DNA from: Flectonema sp. DT1601
Lineage: Eukaryota > Euglenozoa > Diplonemea > Diplonemida > Diplonemidae
Reading direction: 5' to 3'
DNA: 64,000 nucleotides
Assembly (NCBI GenBank): GCA_964019425.1
Contig: OZ025855.1
Coordinates: forward strand, 434,001-498,000
In this document: positions 1-9,894 of the stretch, piece after piece
How the letters are laid out: each line of letters starts with the position of its first letter
Numbering within the stretch: the first letter of the stretch is position 1
Notes under the pieces: model-generated
What the model was told of the DNA's origin: nothing
Seen by the model: only the letters and a program-made list of their open reading frames with translations
Databases searched by the model: none
Position numbers and translations under genes: made by a program

Positions 1-25
1 TCACAGCTCATCTGGGTGTCAAATC

Positions 26-1954
26 ATGGCGGTATCACCTCCGAGAATATACAAAGTAAATACAATTGCTGCCATCTCACCCCCACAAGTCTATCACAAC
101 GGGGACAGCATTGTTGCCATCTCACCGCCAACTATCCATGATACTAAGAGTCCAACAGATGTTACTTCACCAACTCGGATGGATATTGATATTGACACGG
201 TGATTGCCGTCAATAACAGAAGTCTATATGATATTGACATCATCCCACCACCACATGTGGATACTCTTATAAGTACCAAGAAAAAGAGTAACGACTCAAT
301 TCATAAAACTTGCCTTACCGATGTCGATAACAATAGCTACAACGAGATATCACCACCACAAACGGATGTACATATGTTGATCAATAACAATGATCTCAAC
401 GTAATTGAGCCTATTGCACCACCACATACGGGTGTTCATACGGTAATTAACAACAACAGTCTCGAGACATTCGGGTATATTTCACCACCGCAGACTGGTA
501 TTCATATGCCTATAGTTATCGACAACAACAGTATCAACGCAAACGAACTTGCTTCACCACCACAAACTAATGTTCATATGGAGGTCAGAAACAATAGTCT
601 CATTGCGACTGAGGCTATATCACCACCGTGTTTAGAAACACCTGAACATCGACATGTGTTTGAAACACCGGTAAAACAAAAGTCGGGAGGCAAAATCAAA
701 ACTCCGACAACCAACAAGATTGTCCCACAAGAACCACTAACTTGTTGGAATGGACACAATCGGGAGCTTATTTATGATTTAGCAATGAATAGGCAACCTA
801 ACAAGATTGTTACAACATACACTGCACCATCGTTAAAAGTTACAACTCCGAAAACAGCAGCACGAAGTAACACTGTTGTCATAGACACAGAAGATAGTAT
901 GAACCCCGTAACTTCAATGCCGGAAAGTTTAAGTGATGCCCTTGAACCTTGTTCAAAACGTAACAAAAAGTCCAATATACTGTCTCATAAACATGCTATG
1001 AAGCAATCCAAAAAGAAAGCTTTCAATAATGGATCTCACGAGTCAATTATCCCTAAAACTAAAGTCATTACGCAATCACATACGCAGATTAAGGATAAAA
1101 CATCGGAACCTATCAATGAAGAATCTAGTAAGATACTTCCCCAACTTAAAGATGAAACCGGAAGTAAGAAAGATGAGACATCGTCGCATGTTGAACTAGA
1201 AAAGGCAACAGAAGTTAATACAATAGTTGAGAACTCAATGACCGACGTGCCAACGACAACATCCTCGTCAGAACCATCCTACAAAGATACAACGCATATC
1301 AAGAGGAAATGTAAATATTGCTTCAAGACTAAAAAATCAATTATTGATCATGTCCACATATGCGCAATATTCAGAGCCTCAAAGGACTTTCCATATTACA
1401 TGGATCATGATAATACAACGTATGAAGTTAACAACAGTGATGGCTCCAACAAGATCACAATGGTCATCAAGGAGAAGAAGAAATTAAACATGCGGTCTAT
1501 CAAAAGAGGTACAAAACTAGTAACACAAATTCTTGAGAAAGAGGATAGTACACTAACTACACCAAAAAGAGATACCCGCAAAAGATTAAATTCTGAAAGT
1601 CCGATTCCAATAATCGAATTTAATGGATACATGGACAAGGACAAGAGAAAAAAGTTAGAGAATAAGAACGGATCTAAAAGTAAACGCAAGATCAAAGTTG
1701 AGGTTAATAAGATGCTAGTCGCTTCAACAAAAAAGAAGGAGAAGTCGAAATATACAAAGAGATTAAATTCTGAAAGTCCTATGCAGCCGCTACTAAGAAA
1801 AGATGTACGAAAGAAACGAGCCAAACAAGAAGATATCAACACACCTAAAAGTGAAGATAAAGAGAACGTTACGAACATCTTAGATACTCCTTCGACTCCT
1901 GCTTTACATGATTTTGAAGATGTATCAGAGTATGCATCAGAGCTTGATAATTAA
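26..1954 (+). CDS. Low-complexity repeat protein with a possible zinc knuckle (probably 5' partial)
   Basis: Not recognised as a known family. The reading frame is open from the first ATG shown (642 aa) back to the window edge (eight more codons), so the true start may lie outside. Residues 1-200 hold about eight imperfect repeats of roughly 20-25 aa with a core like 'ISPPQT-(D/G/N)-(V/I)-HM' followed by an Asn-rich 'NNNSL' stretch. Residues ~440-465 have C-x2-C-x9-H-x-H-x-C, a possible small zinc-binding knuckle. The C-terminal third is Lys/Arg-rich with two copies of 'KRLNSESP' and many SP/TP pairs, as in phosphorylated, disordered nuclear proteins. Composition suggests a nuclear or chromatin-associated role, but no function can be assigned. 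The long clean frame and codon-level repeat conservation make it a real gene. Confidence 0.7.
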   Translation: MAVSPPRIYKVNTIAAISPPQVYHNGDSIVAISPPTIHDTKSPTDVTSPTRMDIDIDTVIAVNNRSLYDIDIIPPPHVDTLISTKKKSNDSIHKTCLTDVDNNSYNEISPPQTDVHMLINNNDLNVIEPIAPPHTGVHTVINNNSLETFGYISPPQTGIHMPIVIDNNSINANELASPPQTNVHMEVRNNSLIATEAISPPCLETPEHRHVFETPVKQKSGGKIKTPTTNKIVPQEPLTCWNGHNRELIYDLAMNRQPNKIVTTYTAPSLKVTTPKTAARSNTVVIDTEDSMNPVTSMPESLSDALEPCSKRNKKSNILSHKHAMKQSKKKAFNNGSHESIIPKTKVITQSHTQIKDKTSEPINEESSKILPQLKDETGSKKDETSSHVELEKATEVNTIVENSMTDVPTTTSSSEPSYKDTTHIKRKCKYCFKTKKSIIDHVHICAIFRASKDFPYYMDHDNTTYEVNNSDGSNKITMVIKEKKKLNMRSIKRGTKLVTQILEKEDSTLTTPKRDTRKRLNSESPIPIIEFNGYMDKDKRKKLENKNGSKSKRKIKVEVNKMLVASTKKKEKSKYTKRLNSESPMQPLLRKDVRKKRAKQEDINTPKSEDKENVTNILDTPSTPALHDFEDVSEYASELDN

Positions 1955-2308
1955 TCATCTTATACTTTCTACATTTATTGTAGAAGAGTGCTCCACTAGT
2001 AGTGCGCTACGAACTAGTAATAACAAGAAGAATGTTTTTTTTTTTTATAAACATTATAACAAAGTAACTACATCCTAGTCTTGCTAACTAAGATGCTTCA
2101 GTCACAACAGATGATTGACTTACTTCTACACCATACTGATGATGAGAGAATAGAGGTAAGAGGTATATGGATTACTCTCGAAACCTAATAGTTACTTTAA
2201 AAGGCTAAGTTAAGCATCACACCTAGTCACTGTATCTCAGAACTAATGTTAAATTATCGTTATGTTTTTTATGATACAAAACATTTGTATTTTACGTACA
2301 AAATCAAA
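1955..2308. other. Intergenic, nothing recognised
   Basis: AT-rich sequence downstream of the repeat protein, presumably 3' UTR and spacer. It has no ORF, RNA gene or repeat that I can support. Confidence 0.5.
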
Positions 2309-2314
2309 CAGTTA

Positions 2315-2540
2315 ACCCCCCCAAGGGGGGGGGAGCCACTAATAAAAGCCAACCTCCCCTGTACAAAGTCCAACCTGAAAAAACAAGTTTGCTACTAATG
2401 GATGTTAAGCTGGGGAAGAGTGCAAGGGGGGCTTGCGTCCGCCAAATTCTTGGCGGAACGCAAGCCCCCCCCCCAAGGGGGGGGAGCCACTAATAAAAGC
2501 CAACCTCCCCGTACAAAGTCCAACCTGAAAAAAAAATCGG
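2315..2540. repeat. Duplicated ~70 bp block flanking a near-perfect hairpin
   Basis: A ~70 bp block starts with a run of C, then AAGGGGGGG and 'GAGCCACTAATAAAAGCCAA', then a stretch ending in 'GTCCAACCTG'. It occurs at ~2315-2385 and again at ~2465-2535 in the same orientation. Between the copies, 2426-2445 and 2450-2470 form inverted arms (GGGGGGCTTGCG... / ...CGCAAGCCCCCC) with a 4-nt loop and one bulged T. The structure could extrude as a cruciform or cause slippage. Confidence 0.75.
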
Positions 2541-2552
2541 GAAAAAAAAAAA

Positions 2553-2590
2553 ATGCCCTCACCCAGGATCGAACTGGACGGTTTACAGCC
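2553..2590 (-). pseudogene. tRNA-like 3' half (T-arm and acceptor strand)
   Basis: On the minus strand the sequence has a 5-bp T-stem around the loop TTCGATC (CCAGTTCGATCCTGG), then TGAGGGC, a discriminator A and a run of T resembling a Pol III terminator. No matching 5' acceptor strand (GCCCTCA) is found within ~150 nt upstream. It is therefore at most a tRNA remnant or part of a tRNA-derived repeat. Confidence 0.3.
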
Positions 2591-2668
2591 ATTTTGGATT
2601 TTGTAATGAATGGTTAGTTCTGAAACTATTTGTGTAGGAAAGACCCCTTTACCCAAAAAAGAATAAAC

Positions 2669-3958
2669 GAGTTGAATTTCCAGGTGAGATTTGGACTGTT
2701 AGCTTTTGGCTAAGGCCCTCCCTGAAGAGCAAGAACAAAAAAACTACTCACACCTGAAGAAAACATACACAAAGAACACACTGTAAGCTGTGTGTGTATT
2801 TTGTGTTTGTCAGAACAGGAGAGAAAAGAAAGAATGTCAAGGTTGGTCACCTTGCCTATCAACGCACAACATTGGTGGTCTCTACTAGACCCTGAGTGAT
2901 CCCACTGGATCTCTCATCGTTCATAGTACCCTGTGTGAAGTTATAAAATCAAAGGTAAACTATGAACTACAAATGACTTAGCCTGTTATTATAATGCCAC
3001 AGGCAGGCCCTGCATTCAGCAACTATCCAGCAGTGCTTGGATGTCCTGATCTTCTTCTAAAAAAAAGAAAGAAAAACAAAACTGTAGCTGGGATCACTCA
3101 GGATCAACAGACTACCAATGCTACCTGTTGTACTTGCTCACTAGGGGGTGATGCCAAACACCCAGAAGTACTTAACTGCTTTCCTTCTTGCTGCCCAGGA
3201 GTTTCTGACCAGAACTAATAGAAAATAAAAAGTAGATGGGAAACAATAAAAAGTAAAATGGATATAACTGAAGTTAAACAAGACAAATGAAGTAACAGAC
3301 CAGAACAGAAAGAGAATTGTAATAGAAGATTACAAATAAAAAAATGCAAGTATCAACACATGATCAGGATACACCAGCAGCTAACAAACAACATAAAATT
3401 GAAGATCAGTTGCCAGAGTATTTCAACCATGGTAGAATACTCGCCCCTCTGGCAGGGATTATCCCAGACTTGTCCTTTAATTTAGTTGGACACCATGGCT
3501 TACAACCCTTCCAGAGGGAAGCACCATTATGACTTCTATTTTTTTTCTTCAAGAAAATCATAAGGTGGGAACAAAGAAAAATGCTAAGAGGAACCCCCTA
3601 TTAACACCTAAGACATCTAAACTGCAGCCCAGCCTATGCCCAATGCACTAACAGGTCATTCCCTCACACTCAGATCAAAAAATCAAAGTTCAGAGTGCAT
3701 CTCAGCGTGAATGAGAGAATTTCCTCCCGCTCATTTTGAACAAAAGGGATAGGAGAAGGGATAGAAAACGAACATAAAAATAAAATTCTAAGTGAGAAAC
3801 ACTTAGCAGAAACACTTAGCAGCTTTTAAGGAGCTGAAAAGCAAAAAAAAAATCTAAGTGAGAAACACTTAGTAGAAACAATTTGTAGCTAATTAAGCTG
3901 AAAATAAAAAAATAAAAAATTTCTAAGTGAGAAATACTTAGCAACTTTTAGAACAAAT
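2669..3958 (-). repeat. Repeat R, copy A (~1.29 kb, inverted)
   Basis: This is the reverse complement of copies B (7968-9242) and C (15084-16402), clearly alignable over its full length. It is inserted directly into satellite: the left flank ends ...AGAATAAAC and the right flank resumes AATGTTATCATT. No reverse transcriptase or transposase frame is present. A 74-codon frame starting MPQAGPAFSNYP (2994-3218) recurs in copies A and B, but it is probably incidental to repeat identity. All copies share the end 'CAACTC' but start at different points, as in 5'-truncated retroposons. The family is not recognised. Confidence 0.8.
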
Positions 3959-4059
3959 AATGTTATCATTATTTTTTTTTCTATCGATCGACTATGTCGA
4001 TTAATTTCTATTTTCCGTCCTGATCGAGACGCTAAACTGATTGTTTCCTTTTTTAAATA
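3959..4059 (-). repeat. Satellite unit interrupted by the pogo-like element
   Basis: A single satellite unit in minus orientation (AATGTTATCATT, poly-T, ATCGATCGACTATGTCGAT, then GACGCTAAACTG). It ends at TTTTTTAAATA, where the 2.6 kb transposon has inserted at the TA (4058-4059). Confidence 0.85.
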
Positions 4060-6650
4060 CCGTAATTATAAATATCATGGTGTATAAAAAGTCTCAAATC
4101 GCCAAAAAACGGCCAAATCCACCATCTTTATTATATCCAAAGTTTTTTTAGTACAATCATTCACAGAAAACACTTAGCAAAATTCGGATTCCAGAAAAAA
4201 AAATTTTTTTTTTGACCTTTTTTTTTTGACTTTCTGACACTAAATTATCGACATTTGAACTGGTTAAAGTTCTACAGGCTGGTCTTGTGTACCAAGGGCT
4301 GTTAGGATTAGTTTCGGTCCAGAATCGAAACGATTGTTGCCTCGTCTGTAGAAGTGCATTCACCTCTGCATACCAACCTGGTGGGGGCTTGATAACTATG
4401 TCTTGGATGTTGAGGTTGCTTCCAGATACATAAGCGTGGTTCATATTTAGAGCCCAGAAAAGGACAACATATCCACAAATAACGTTGTTGGTAGCTGGTT
4501 GCACACCAGTCTTAATAAATGAGATGTCAAAATTACTAAAAGCAAAACGGAGTGCAGCTTTGGTAGTGCTGGTGATGCAGTCTAGACGAGGATCAACTAC
4601 AACTAAGGAGTTCCCTTCCCCAATAGTTGTAACAGCCAGTAGCCAGTGTGATCCCACCGAGGTATGAGGTGCGGTATTAAGAAACATGAACTCATGTTCA
4701 CAACTACGGACTTCAGGAGGGCAAGCCAGGTCCAGAGGAAAGCATCCACGGAACCTAATGGGCTCCCTGTTACACATGAACTTGAATACGTAAGACAGAT
4801 CACTTTCTGTGAGCAGCGTGTTCGCTGAAGCATTGGGTGTAGGAAAAGACTTAACTTCTACAACAGTTGGCAATTCAAGTTTTGGGTTCTTTACAGGTGG
4901 CACAATATCATAGCTGTTTCTTGCAAGCTGTTTCTTGCACTTCCCCGTCAGGGTGGTAACTCTGATGAAGTCGTCGTCTTCTTCGTTCGAATATTCGAAC
5001 AGTAGCTCGGGTGGATTTACAGGATTGACAATACCTGCTTTTATAAAACCAGCTGTGATACTATTTTTCGTAATGCTATCAAGGGCTGTTACTATCCACT
5101 CAATTTGCGGCCCTCGAATGTTCTTCGTTTTTGTGAGCTCCTTCATCCATTTTGACATGGGTTCAGATTCAGCAACATCTTTTGGATCCTTCCCTTTCGC
5201 AGCGCGCTTAGCGTTTCTATCAGCTTTTTGATTTAATTTTTTTAATTTTTCCTCCCGCTTGCGTGTCTGCTCTGCCAGCCACTCTCCAAAGGAAAGCTTG
5301 ATGCTTCTTTTGAAGTTGGCCATGACAGTTAGATCCAGCGGTTGGAGATGAGAAGTCCATCCGCCTGGCACTAGTACAACCGTGATATTTGCTTCTTCAA
5401 AGCTACGAAGGACCTCTTCAGTTATCTGCCCCCTAAACTGGTCATATACTGCGAGGCCAGGGTGATCCGATTCAAGTCCCAGCTCCTGGCGTTTTTTAAT
5501 AAAGTATGGGACTATTGCCTTCTGAAGGTACTCAATAGTTGTTGTTTCGTTTGCCCACCCTCTTAGATTGCTGGTTAACAGCACATCATCTCGGTGTTCG
5601 AGACAAGGGTGGCTGTGTGGGGTTGATCTAGCCGTCTTACCCTTGTAGATGGCCTGCATTGGGAGCTTGTCCCCTGTCATCGAGCAACCCAGTACTACGC
5701 TGACGCCCCGCTTATCATCGGTGAATGATATCGGCACCGAAGTGGCACCTTTGGGATTGAAGGTGCACTTGCTTGATGGAAGCATCAGGCACTGGGTGTG
5801 GTCAAAGTTAATGACCATGCTGTCAGGAATTGCACCATGTATTCGAGCACTGGAGATGCGTTCTAGAAACCTTGACCGAGCTGATGCGAGTTCTGCTTCA
5901 GGCGCTACTTTCGCAGTGGTTCCACGACGGTGTGTCCAACCCTTCCGTTCCAGGAACTTGTAGGCCCATACTTCTTGTAGGGAACTAGAATCCACGCGTT
6001 CCGGTGTATCACTTGCAAGCACTATCCCCCTTGCTGTGCTTGAAACCAGAGAAGCAAACACACAGCCACCATAAGCACGGATATTCTCAATTAAATCGAG
6101 CACCCTTGCTTCCTCATCAGTGGTTAAGATGGTGGGTCTCCCAGATTTCACCTGCCCCTCTTTTAGTGGTTCTCCCTTCGTCTTCCTCTTCTGTTCCTCA
6201 ATAAAGAGCTTCATTGCCCTGCCTGCCGTGCCAACTGTTAATCTCTTCTTATGGTCCTTGTTGAAGAAGGCAATCGCCTTTGACACATTGGTGGCAGAGT
6301 TCACCATCTCACCGATGTTAAGCAACTCCTCCCTTGACCACTTCTCATAACAGCGAGAAGTTGGTTGCTCTTTCACCTGCTGCTCTTGCCTTATCAAATC
6401 CAGCTCCACCTTGCTCACCGACGTCTTCAGGGGCTCAAAAGGCTCCCGCTTTTTCAAAAATTTGTGCATATTGTGATTGCCTACAGAAAACTTTCATACT
6501 CAAAAAACCACCATTTTACAGTCAAAATGTGTACTTTCATACTTTTTTATAAAAATCCACCAAGTTTTTTTCCGAGAATCCACCATCTTTTTTATATCCA
6601 AAGTTGTTATACTCCAAACTTTTTATACACCGTGATATTTATAATTACAG
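4060..6650 (-). mobile_element. Pogo-like DNA transposon, complete-looking, 2591 bp
   Basis: Terminal inverted repeats of ~33 bp: the left begins CCGTAATTATAAATATCATG at 4060; the right end, read inward from 6650, begins CTGTAATTATAAATATCACG. There are two mismatches. TA dinucleotides flank both ends (4058-4059 and 6651-6652), the target-site duplication of the Tc1/mariner-pogo superfamily. A second motif, CCACCATCTTT-N-TTATATCC, lies near both ends (~4120 and ~6580) in the same orientation rather than inverted. The uninterrupted paralogous site at ~9840 reads TTTTTTAAATAATAAA, confirming precise TA insertion. One intact 770-codon frame fills the element, which suggests recent mobility. Confidence 0.93.
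4157..6469 (-). CDS. Pogo-like DDE transposase fused to a Ulp1/adenain-like cysteine protease domain
   Basis: 770 aa, uninterrupted. Residues ~40-210 are basic and helical, containing 'SGRPTILTTDEE', as in the HTH/CENP-B-type DNA-binding part of pogo transposases. Residues ~216-390 match the DDE_1 catalytic fold: D223 in 'INFDHT', D343 in 'VYDQFRGQ' and D379 in 'LQPLDLTV', the last spaced 36 residues after the second. A Lys-rich linker (~400-440) follows. Residues ~550-680 look like a C48-type cysteine protease: H608 in 'GSHWLLAV', D626 in 'VVVDPRLD', Q657 in 'TGVQPA' and C665 in 'VICGYVV', in the correct order for the His-Asp-Gln-Cys set. The protease call rests on motif order only, and Q-to-C spacing is 7 rather than the usual 5. 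The stop lies just inside the left TIR region. Expected role: cutting and pasting the element in the nucleus; the protease could process the transposase or remove SUMO-like modifiers (inference). Confidence 0.88.
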   Translation of the reverse strand: MHKFLKKREPFEPLKTSVSKVELDLIRQEQQVKEQPTSRCYEKWSREELLNIGEMVNSATNVSKAIAFFNKDHKKRLTVGTAGRAMKLFIEEQKRKTKGEPLKEGQVKSGRPTILTTDEEARVLDLIENIRAYGGCVFASLVSSTARGIVLASDTPERVDSSSLQEVWAYKFLERKGWTHRRGTTAKVAPEAELASARSRFLERISSARIHGAIPDSMVINFDHTQCLMLPSSKCTFNPKGATSVPISFTDDKRGVSVVLGCSMTGDKLPMQAIYKGKTARSTPHSHPCLEHRDDVLLTSNLRGWANETTTIEYLQKAIVPYFIKKRQELGLESDHPGLAVYDQFRGQITEEVLRSFEEANITVVLVPGGWTSHLQPLDLTVMANFKRSIKLSFGEWLAEQTRKREEKLKKLNQKADRNAKRAAKGKDPKDVAESEPMSKWMKELTKTKNIRGPQIEWIVTALDSITKNSITAGFIKAGIVNPVNPPELLFEYSNEEDDDFIRVTTLTGKCKKQLARNSYDIVPPVKNPKLELPTVVEVKSFPTPNASANTLLTESDLSYVFKFMCNREPIRFRGCFPLDLACPPEVRSCEHEFMFLNTAPHTSVGSHWLLAVTTIGEGNSLVVVDPRLDCITSTTKAALRFAFSNFDISFIKTGVQPATNNVICGYVVLFWALNMNHAYVSGSNLNIQDIVIKPPPGWYAEVNALLQTRQQSFRFWTETNPNSPWYTRPACRTLTSSNVDNLVSESQKKKVKKKIFFSGIRILLSVFCE

Positions 6651-6652
6651 TA

Positions 6653-6654
6653 AT

Positions 6655-6686
<32 letters not shown>

Positions 6687-6849
6687 ATCTCCCTGCTATC
6701 CCCATATCCCCACAATAATGTTATACCTTTTCATTTACTCTTTCCTTTTCTAGTCTTTTTTTTTTCTTTCTTTTTTTTTCCTTTTTTATACAACGTTTTT
6801 TATTTATATTTTATTTTTTTTTTTTTTCATGTTTGATTATTTCCTCTTC

Positions 6850-6881
<32 letters not shown>

Positions 6882-7105
6882 CTTTTCTTTTTTTTTTTCT
6901 TTTTTTTTTCTCTGCCTCTCTCTTAATTCTGTTCGTTTCTTTGAAACGAAAATTCATTTGAATATTATTCCTTGGTCAGCAACCATCATTGTCGCCCTTT
7001 GGGCCTATTAAAAAAAATAAAATAAAAAGAAAGTTTACATCGGGAATAGGGCAGGAGCCAAAAGCTCCCAGTCCGTTACTTCCCACTTTATCGAAATTCT
7101 TTCCG
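6653..7105. repeat. Block U, copy 1
   Basis: After poly-A this block reads GAGCATCTCCCTGCTATCCC, then long T runs, then TTCGTTTCTTTGAAACGAAA, ending at CACTTTATCGAAATTCTTT. It is repeated at 9866-11091, where a 779-bp element splits it. It contains an 8-bp hairpin, TTTCGTTTCAAAGAAACGAA on the reverse strand. No gene is recognised. Confidence 0.8.
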
Positions 7106-7967
7106 TTTTTTTTCTTTAAAAAATAAATAAAAAAGAATTTAAAATAAAAAAAAGAATAAATAATGCTATCATTGTTTTTTTTTTTATCGATCGACTATGT
7201 CGATCACTTTCTATTTTCCGTCCTGGTCAAGACGCTAAACTGATTGTTTTTTTTTTTTTTTCAAAATTAATAAAAAGGAATATAAAAAAAAAAAAAAAAA
7301 AAAAGAATAAACAATGTTATCATTGTTTTTTTTTATCGTTCGACTTTGTCGACTAATTTCTAATTTCTAATTTCCGTTTCTTTTCTTTAAAGAATAAATA
7401 AAAAGAATTTAAAATAAAAAAAAAGAATAAACAATGTTATCATTGTTTTTTTTATCGATCGACTATGTCGATTACCTTCTATTTTCCGTCCTGGTCAAGA
7501 CGCTAAACTGAAAATTAATAAAAAAGATTAAAAAAAAAAAAAAAAAAAAAAAAAAGAATAAACAATGTTATCAATGTTTTTTTTTTTTTTATCGTTCGAC
7601 TTTGTCGACTAATTTCTATTTTCCGTTTTTTTTCTTTAAAAAATAAATAAAAAGAATTTAAAATAAAAAAAAAAGAATAAACAATGTTATCATTGTTTTT
7701 TTATCGATCGACTATGTCGATTACTTTCTATTTTCCGTCCTGGTCAGGACGCTAAACTGATTGTTTTTTTTTTCAAAATAAAAAAAATATTAAAGAAAAA
7801 AATAAAAAAAAAGAATAAACAATGTTATCATTGTTTTTTTTTATCGTTCGACTTTGTTGACTAATTTCTATTTTCCGTCCTGGTCAAGACGCTAAACTGA
7901 TTGTTTTTTTTTTCAAAATAAAAAAAGTATTAAAAAAAAAAATAAAAAAAAAAGAATAAACAATGTT
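7106..7967 (-). repeat. Satellite array, minus orientation (~6 units)
   Basis: Head-to-tail units of about 120-160 bp. Each contains AATGTTATCATTGTT, a T run, ATCGATCGACTATGTCGAT, a 'TTTCTATTTTCCGT' segment and, in alternating units only, CCTGGTCAAGACGCTAAACTG. Long units with the last segment and short units without it alternate, giving a higher-order pattern. Confidence 0.9.
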
Positions 7968-9242
7968 GCTAAGTATCTCTCACTTAGAAATTTTTTTTAT
8001 TTTTTTATTTTCAGCTCAATTAGCTACAAAGTGTTTCTACTAAGTGTTTCTCACTTAGATTTTTTTTTTGCTTTTCAGCTCCTTAAAAGCTGCTAAGTAT
8101 ATCTGCTAAGTGTTTCTCACTTAGAATTTTATTGTTATGTTCGTTTTCTATCCCTTCTCCTATCCCTTTTGTTCAAAAAAAGCGGGAGGAAATTCTCTCA
8201 TTCACGCTAAGATGCACTCTGAACTTTGATTTTTTGATCTGAGTGTGAGGGAATGACCTGTTAGTGCATTGGGCATAAGCTGGGCTGCAGTTTAGATGTC
8301 TTAGGTGTTAATAAGGGGTTCCTCTTAGCATTTTTCTTTGTTCCCACCTTATGATTTTCTTGAAGAAAAAAAATAGAGGTCATAATGGTGCTTCCCTCTG
8401 GAAGGGTTGTAAGCCATGGTGTCCAACTAAATTAAAGGACAAGTCTGGATAATCCCTGCCAGAGGGGCGAGTATTCTACCATGGTTGAAATACTCTGGCA
8501 ACTGATCTTCAATTTTATGTTGTTTGTTAGCTGCTGGTGTATCTTGATCATGTGTTGATACTTGCATTTTTTTATTTGTAATCTTCTATTACAATTCTCT
8601 TTCTGTTCTGGTCTGTTACTTCATTTGTCTTGTTTAACTTCAGTTATATCCATTTTACTTTTTATTGTTTCCCATCTACTTTTTATTTTCTATTAGTTCT
8701 GGTCAGAAACTCCTGGGCAGCAAGAAGGAAAGCAGTTTAGTACTTCTGGGTGTTTGGCATCACCCCCTAGTGAGCAAGTACAACAGGTAGCATTGGTAGT
8801 CTGTTGATCCTGAGTGATCCCAGCTACAGTTTTGTTTTTCTTTCTTTTTTTTAGAAGAAGATCAGGACATCCTAGCACTGCTGGATAGTTGCTGAATGCA
8901 GGGCCTGCCTGTGGCATTATAATAACAGGCTAAGTCATTTGTAGTTCATAGTTTACCTTTGATTTTATAACTTCACATAGGTACTATGAACGATGAGAGA
9001 TCCAGTGGGATCACTCAGGGTCTAGTAGAGACCACCAATGTTGTGCGTTGATAGGCAAGGTGACCAACCTTGACATTCTTTCTTTTCTCTCCTGTTGTGA
9101 CAAACACAAAATACACACACAGCTTACAGTGTGTTCTTTGTGTATGTTTTCTTCAGGTGTGAGTAGTTTTTTTGTTCTTGCTCTTCAGGGAGGGCCTTAG
9201 CCAAAAGCTAACAGTCCAAATCTCACCTGGTAAACTCAACTC
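7968..9242 (+). repeat. Repeat R, copy B (~1.28 kb)
   Basis: Direct orientation; pairs with copy A as arms of a ~6.5 kb inverted repeat enclosing the pogo element, U and satellite. It starts at GCTAAGTATCTC, about 16 bp shorter at its left end than copies A and C, and ends ...AACTCAACTC. It lies inside a satellite unit: left flank ACAATGTT, right flank ATCATTG. The left 150 bp carry repeated hairpin motifs CTAAGTGTTTCTCACTTAG. Confidence 0.82.
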
Positions 9243-9863
9243 ATCATTGTTTTTTTTTATCGTTCGACTTTGTTGACTAATTTCTATTTTCCGTTTTTTT
9301 TTCTTTAAAAAATAAATAAAAAGAATTTAAAATAAAATAAAAAAAAGAATAAACAATGTTATCATTGTTTTTTTATCGATCGACTATGTCGATCACTTTC
9401 TATTTTCCGTCCTGGTCAAGACGCTAAACTGATTGTTTTTTTTTCAAAATTAATAAAAAAGAATATAAAAAAAATAAAAAAAAAGGAATAAACAATGTTA
9501 TCATTGTTTTTTTTTATCGTTCGACTTTGTTGACTAATTTCTATTTTCCATTTTTTTTTCTTTTTAAAATAAATAAAAAGAATAAAAAAAAAAAAAAAAA
9601 AAGGAATAAACAATGTTATCATTGTTTTTTTTTATCGATCGACTATGTCGATTACTTTCTATTTTCCGTCCTGGTCAAGACGCTAAACTGATTGTTTTTT
9701 CTTTAAAATAATTAAAAGGATTTAAAAAAAAAAAAAGAAAAAAAAAAGAATAAACAATGTTATCATTGTTTTTTTTTCTATCGATCGACTATGTCGATTA
9801 ATTTCTATTTTCCGTCCTGATCGAGACGCTAAACTGATTGTTTCCTTTTTTTAAATAATAAAT

Positions 9864-9865
<2 letters not shown>
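9243..9865 (-). repeat. Satellite array, minus orientation (~4-5 units)
   Basis: The same satellite as at 7106-7967. Its last unit (CCTGATCGAGACGCTAAACTG, then TTTTTTAAATAATAAA) corresponds to the unit at 3959-4059 and supplies the empty target site of the pogo-like element. Confidence 0.9.

Positions 9866-9894
<29 letters not shown>

Noticed and set aside
2994-3218. 74-aa frame in repeat R (MPQAGPAFSNYP...) as a conserved small gene
   Set aside because: It is kept in copies A and B only because the DNA is nearly identical. Copy C ends the frame early, and there is no sign of codon-level constraint.
4157-6469. Transposase-protease frame as part of a Polinton or other virus-like element
   Set aside because: The catalytic core is of DDE_1 (pogo) type, the element is only 2.6 kb with TA target duplication, and no polymerase, ATPase or capsid gene is near. 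The protease-like part alone does not justify a virus-like call.
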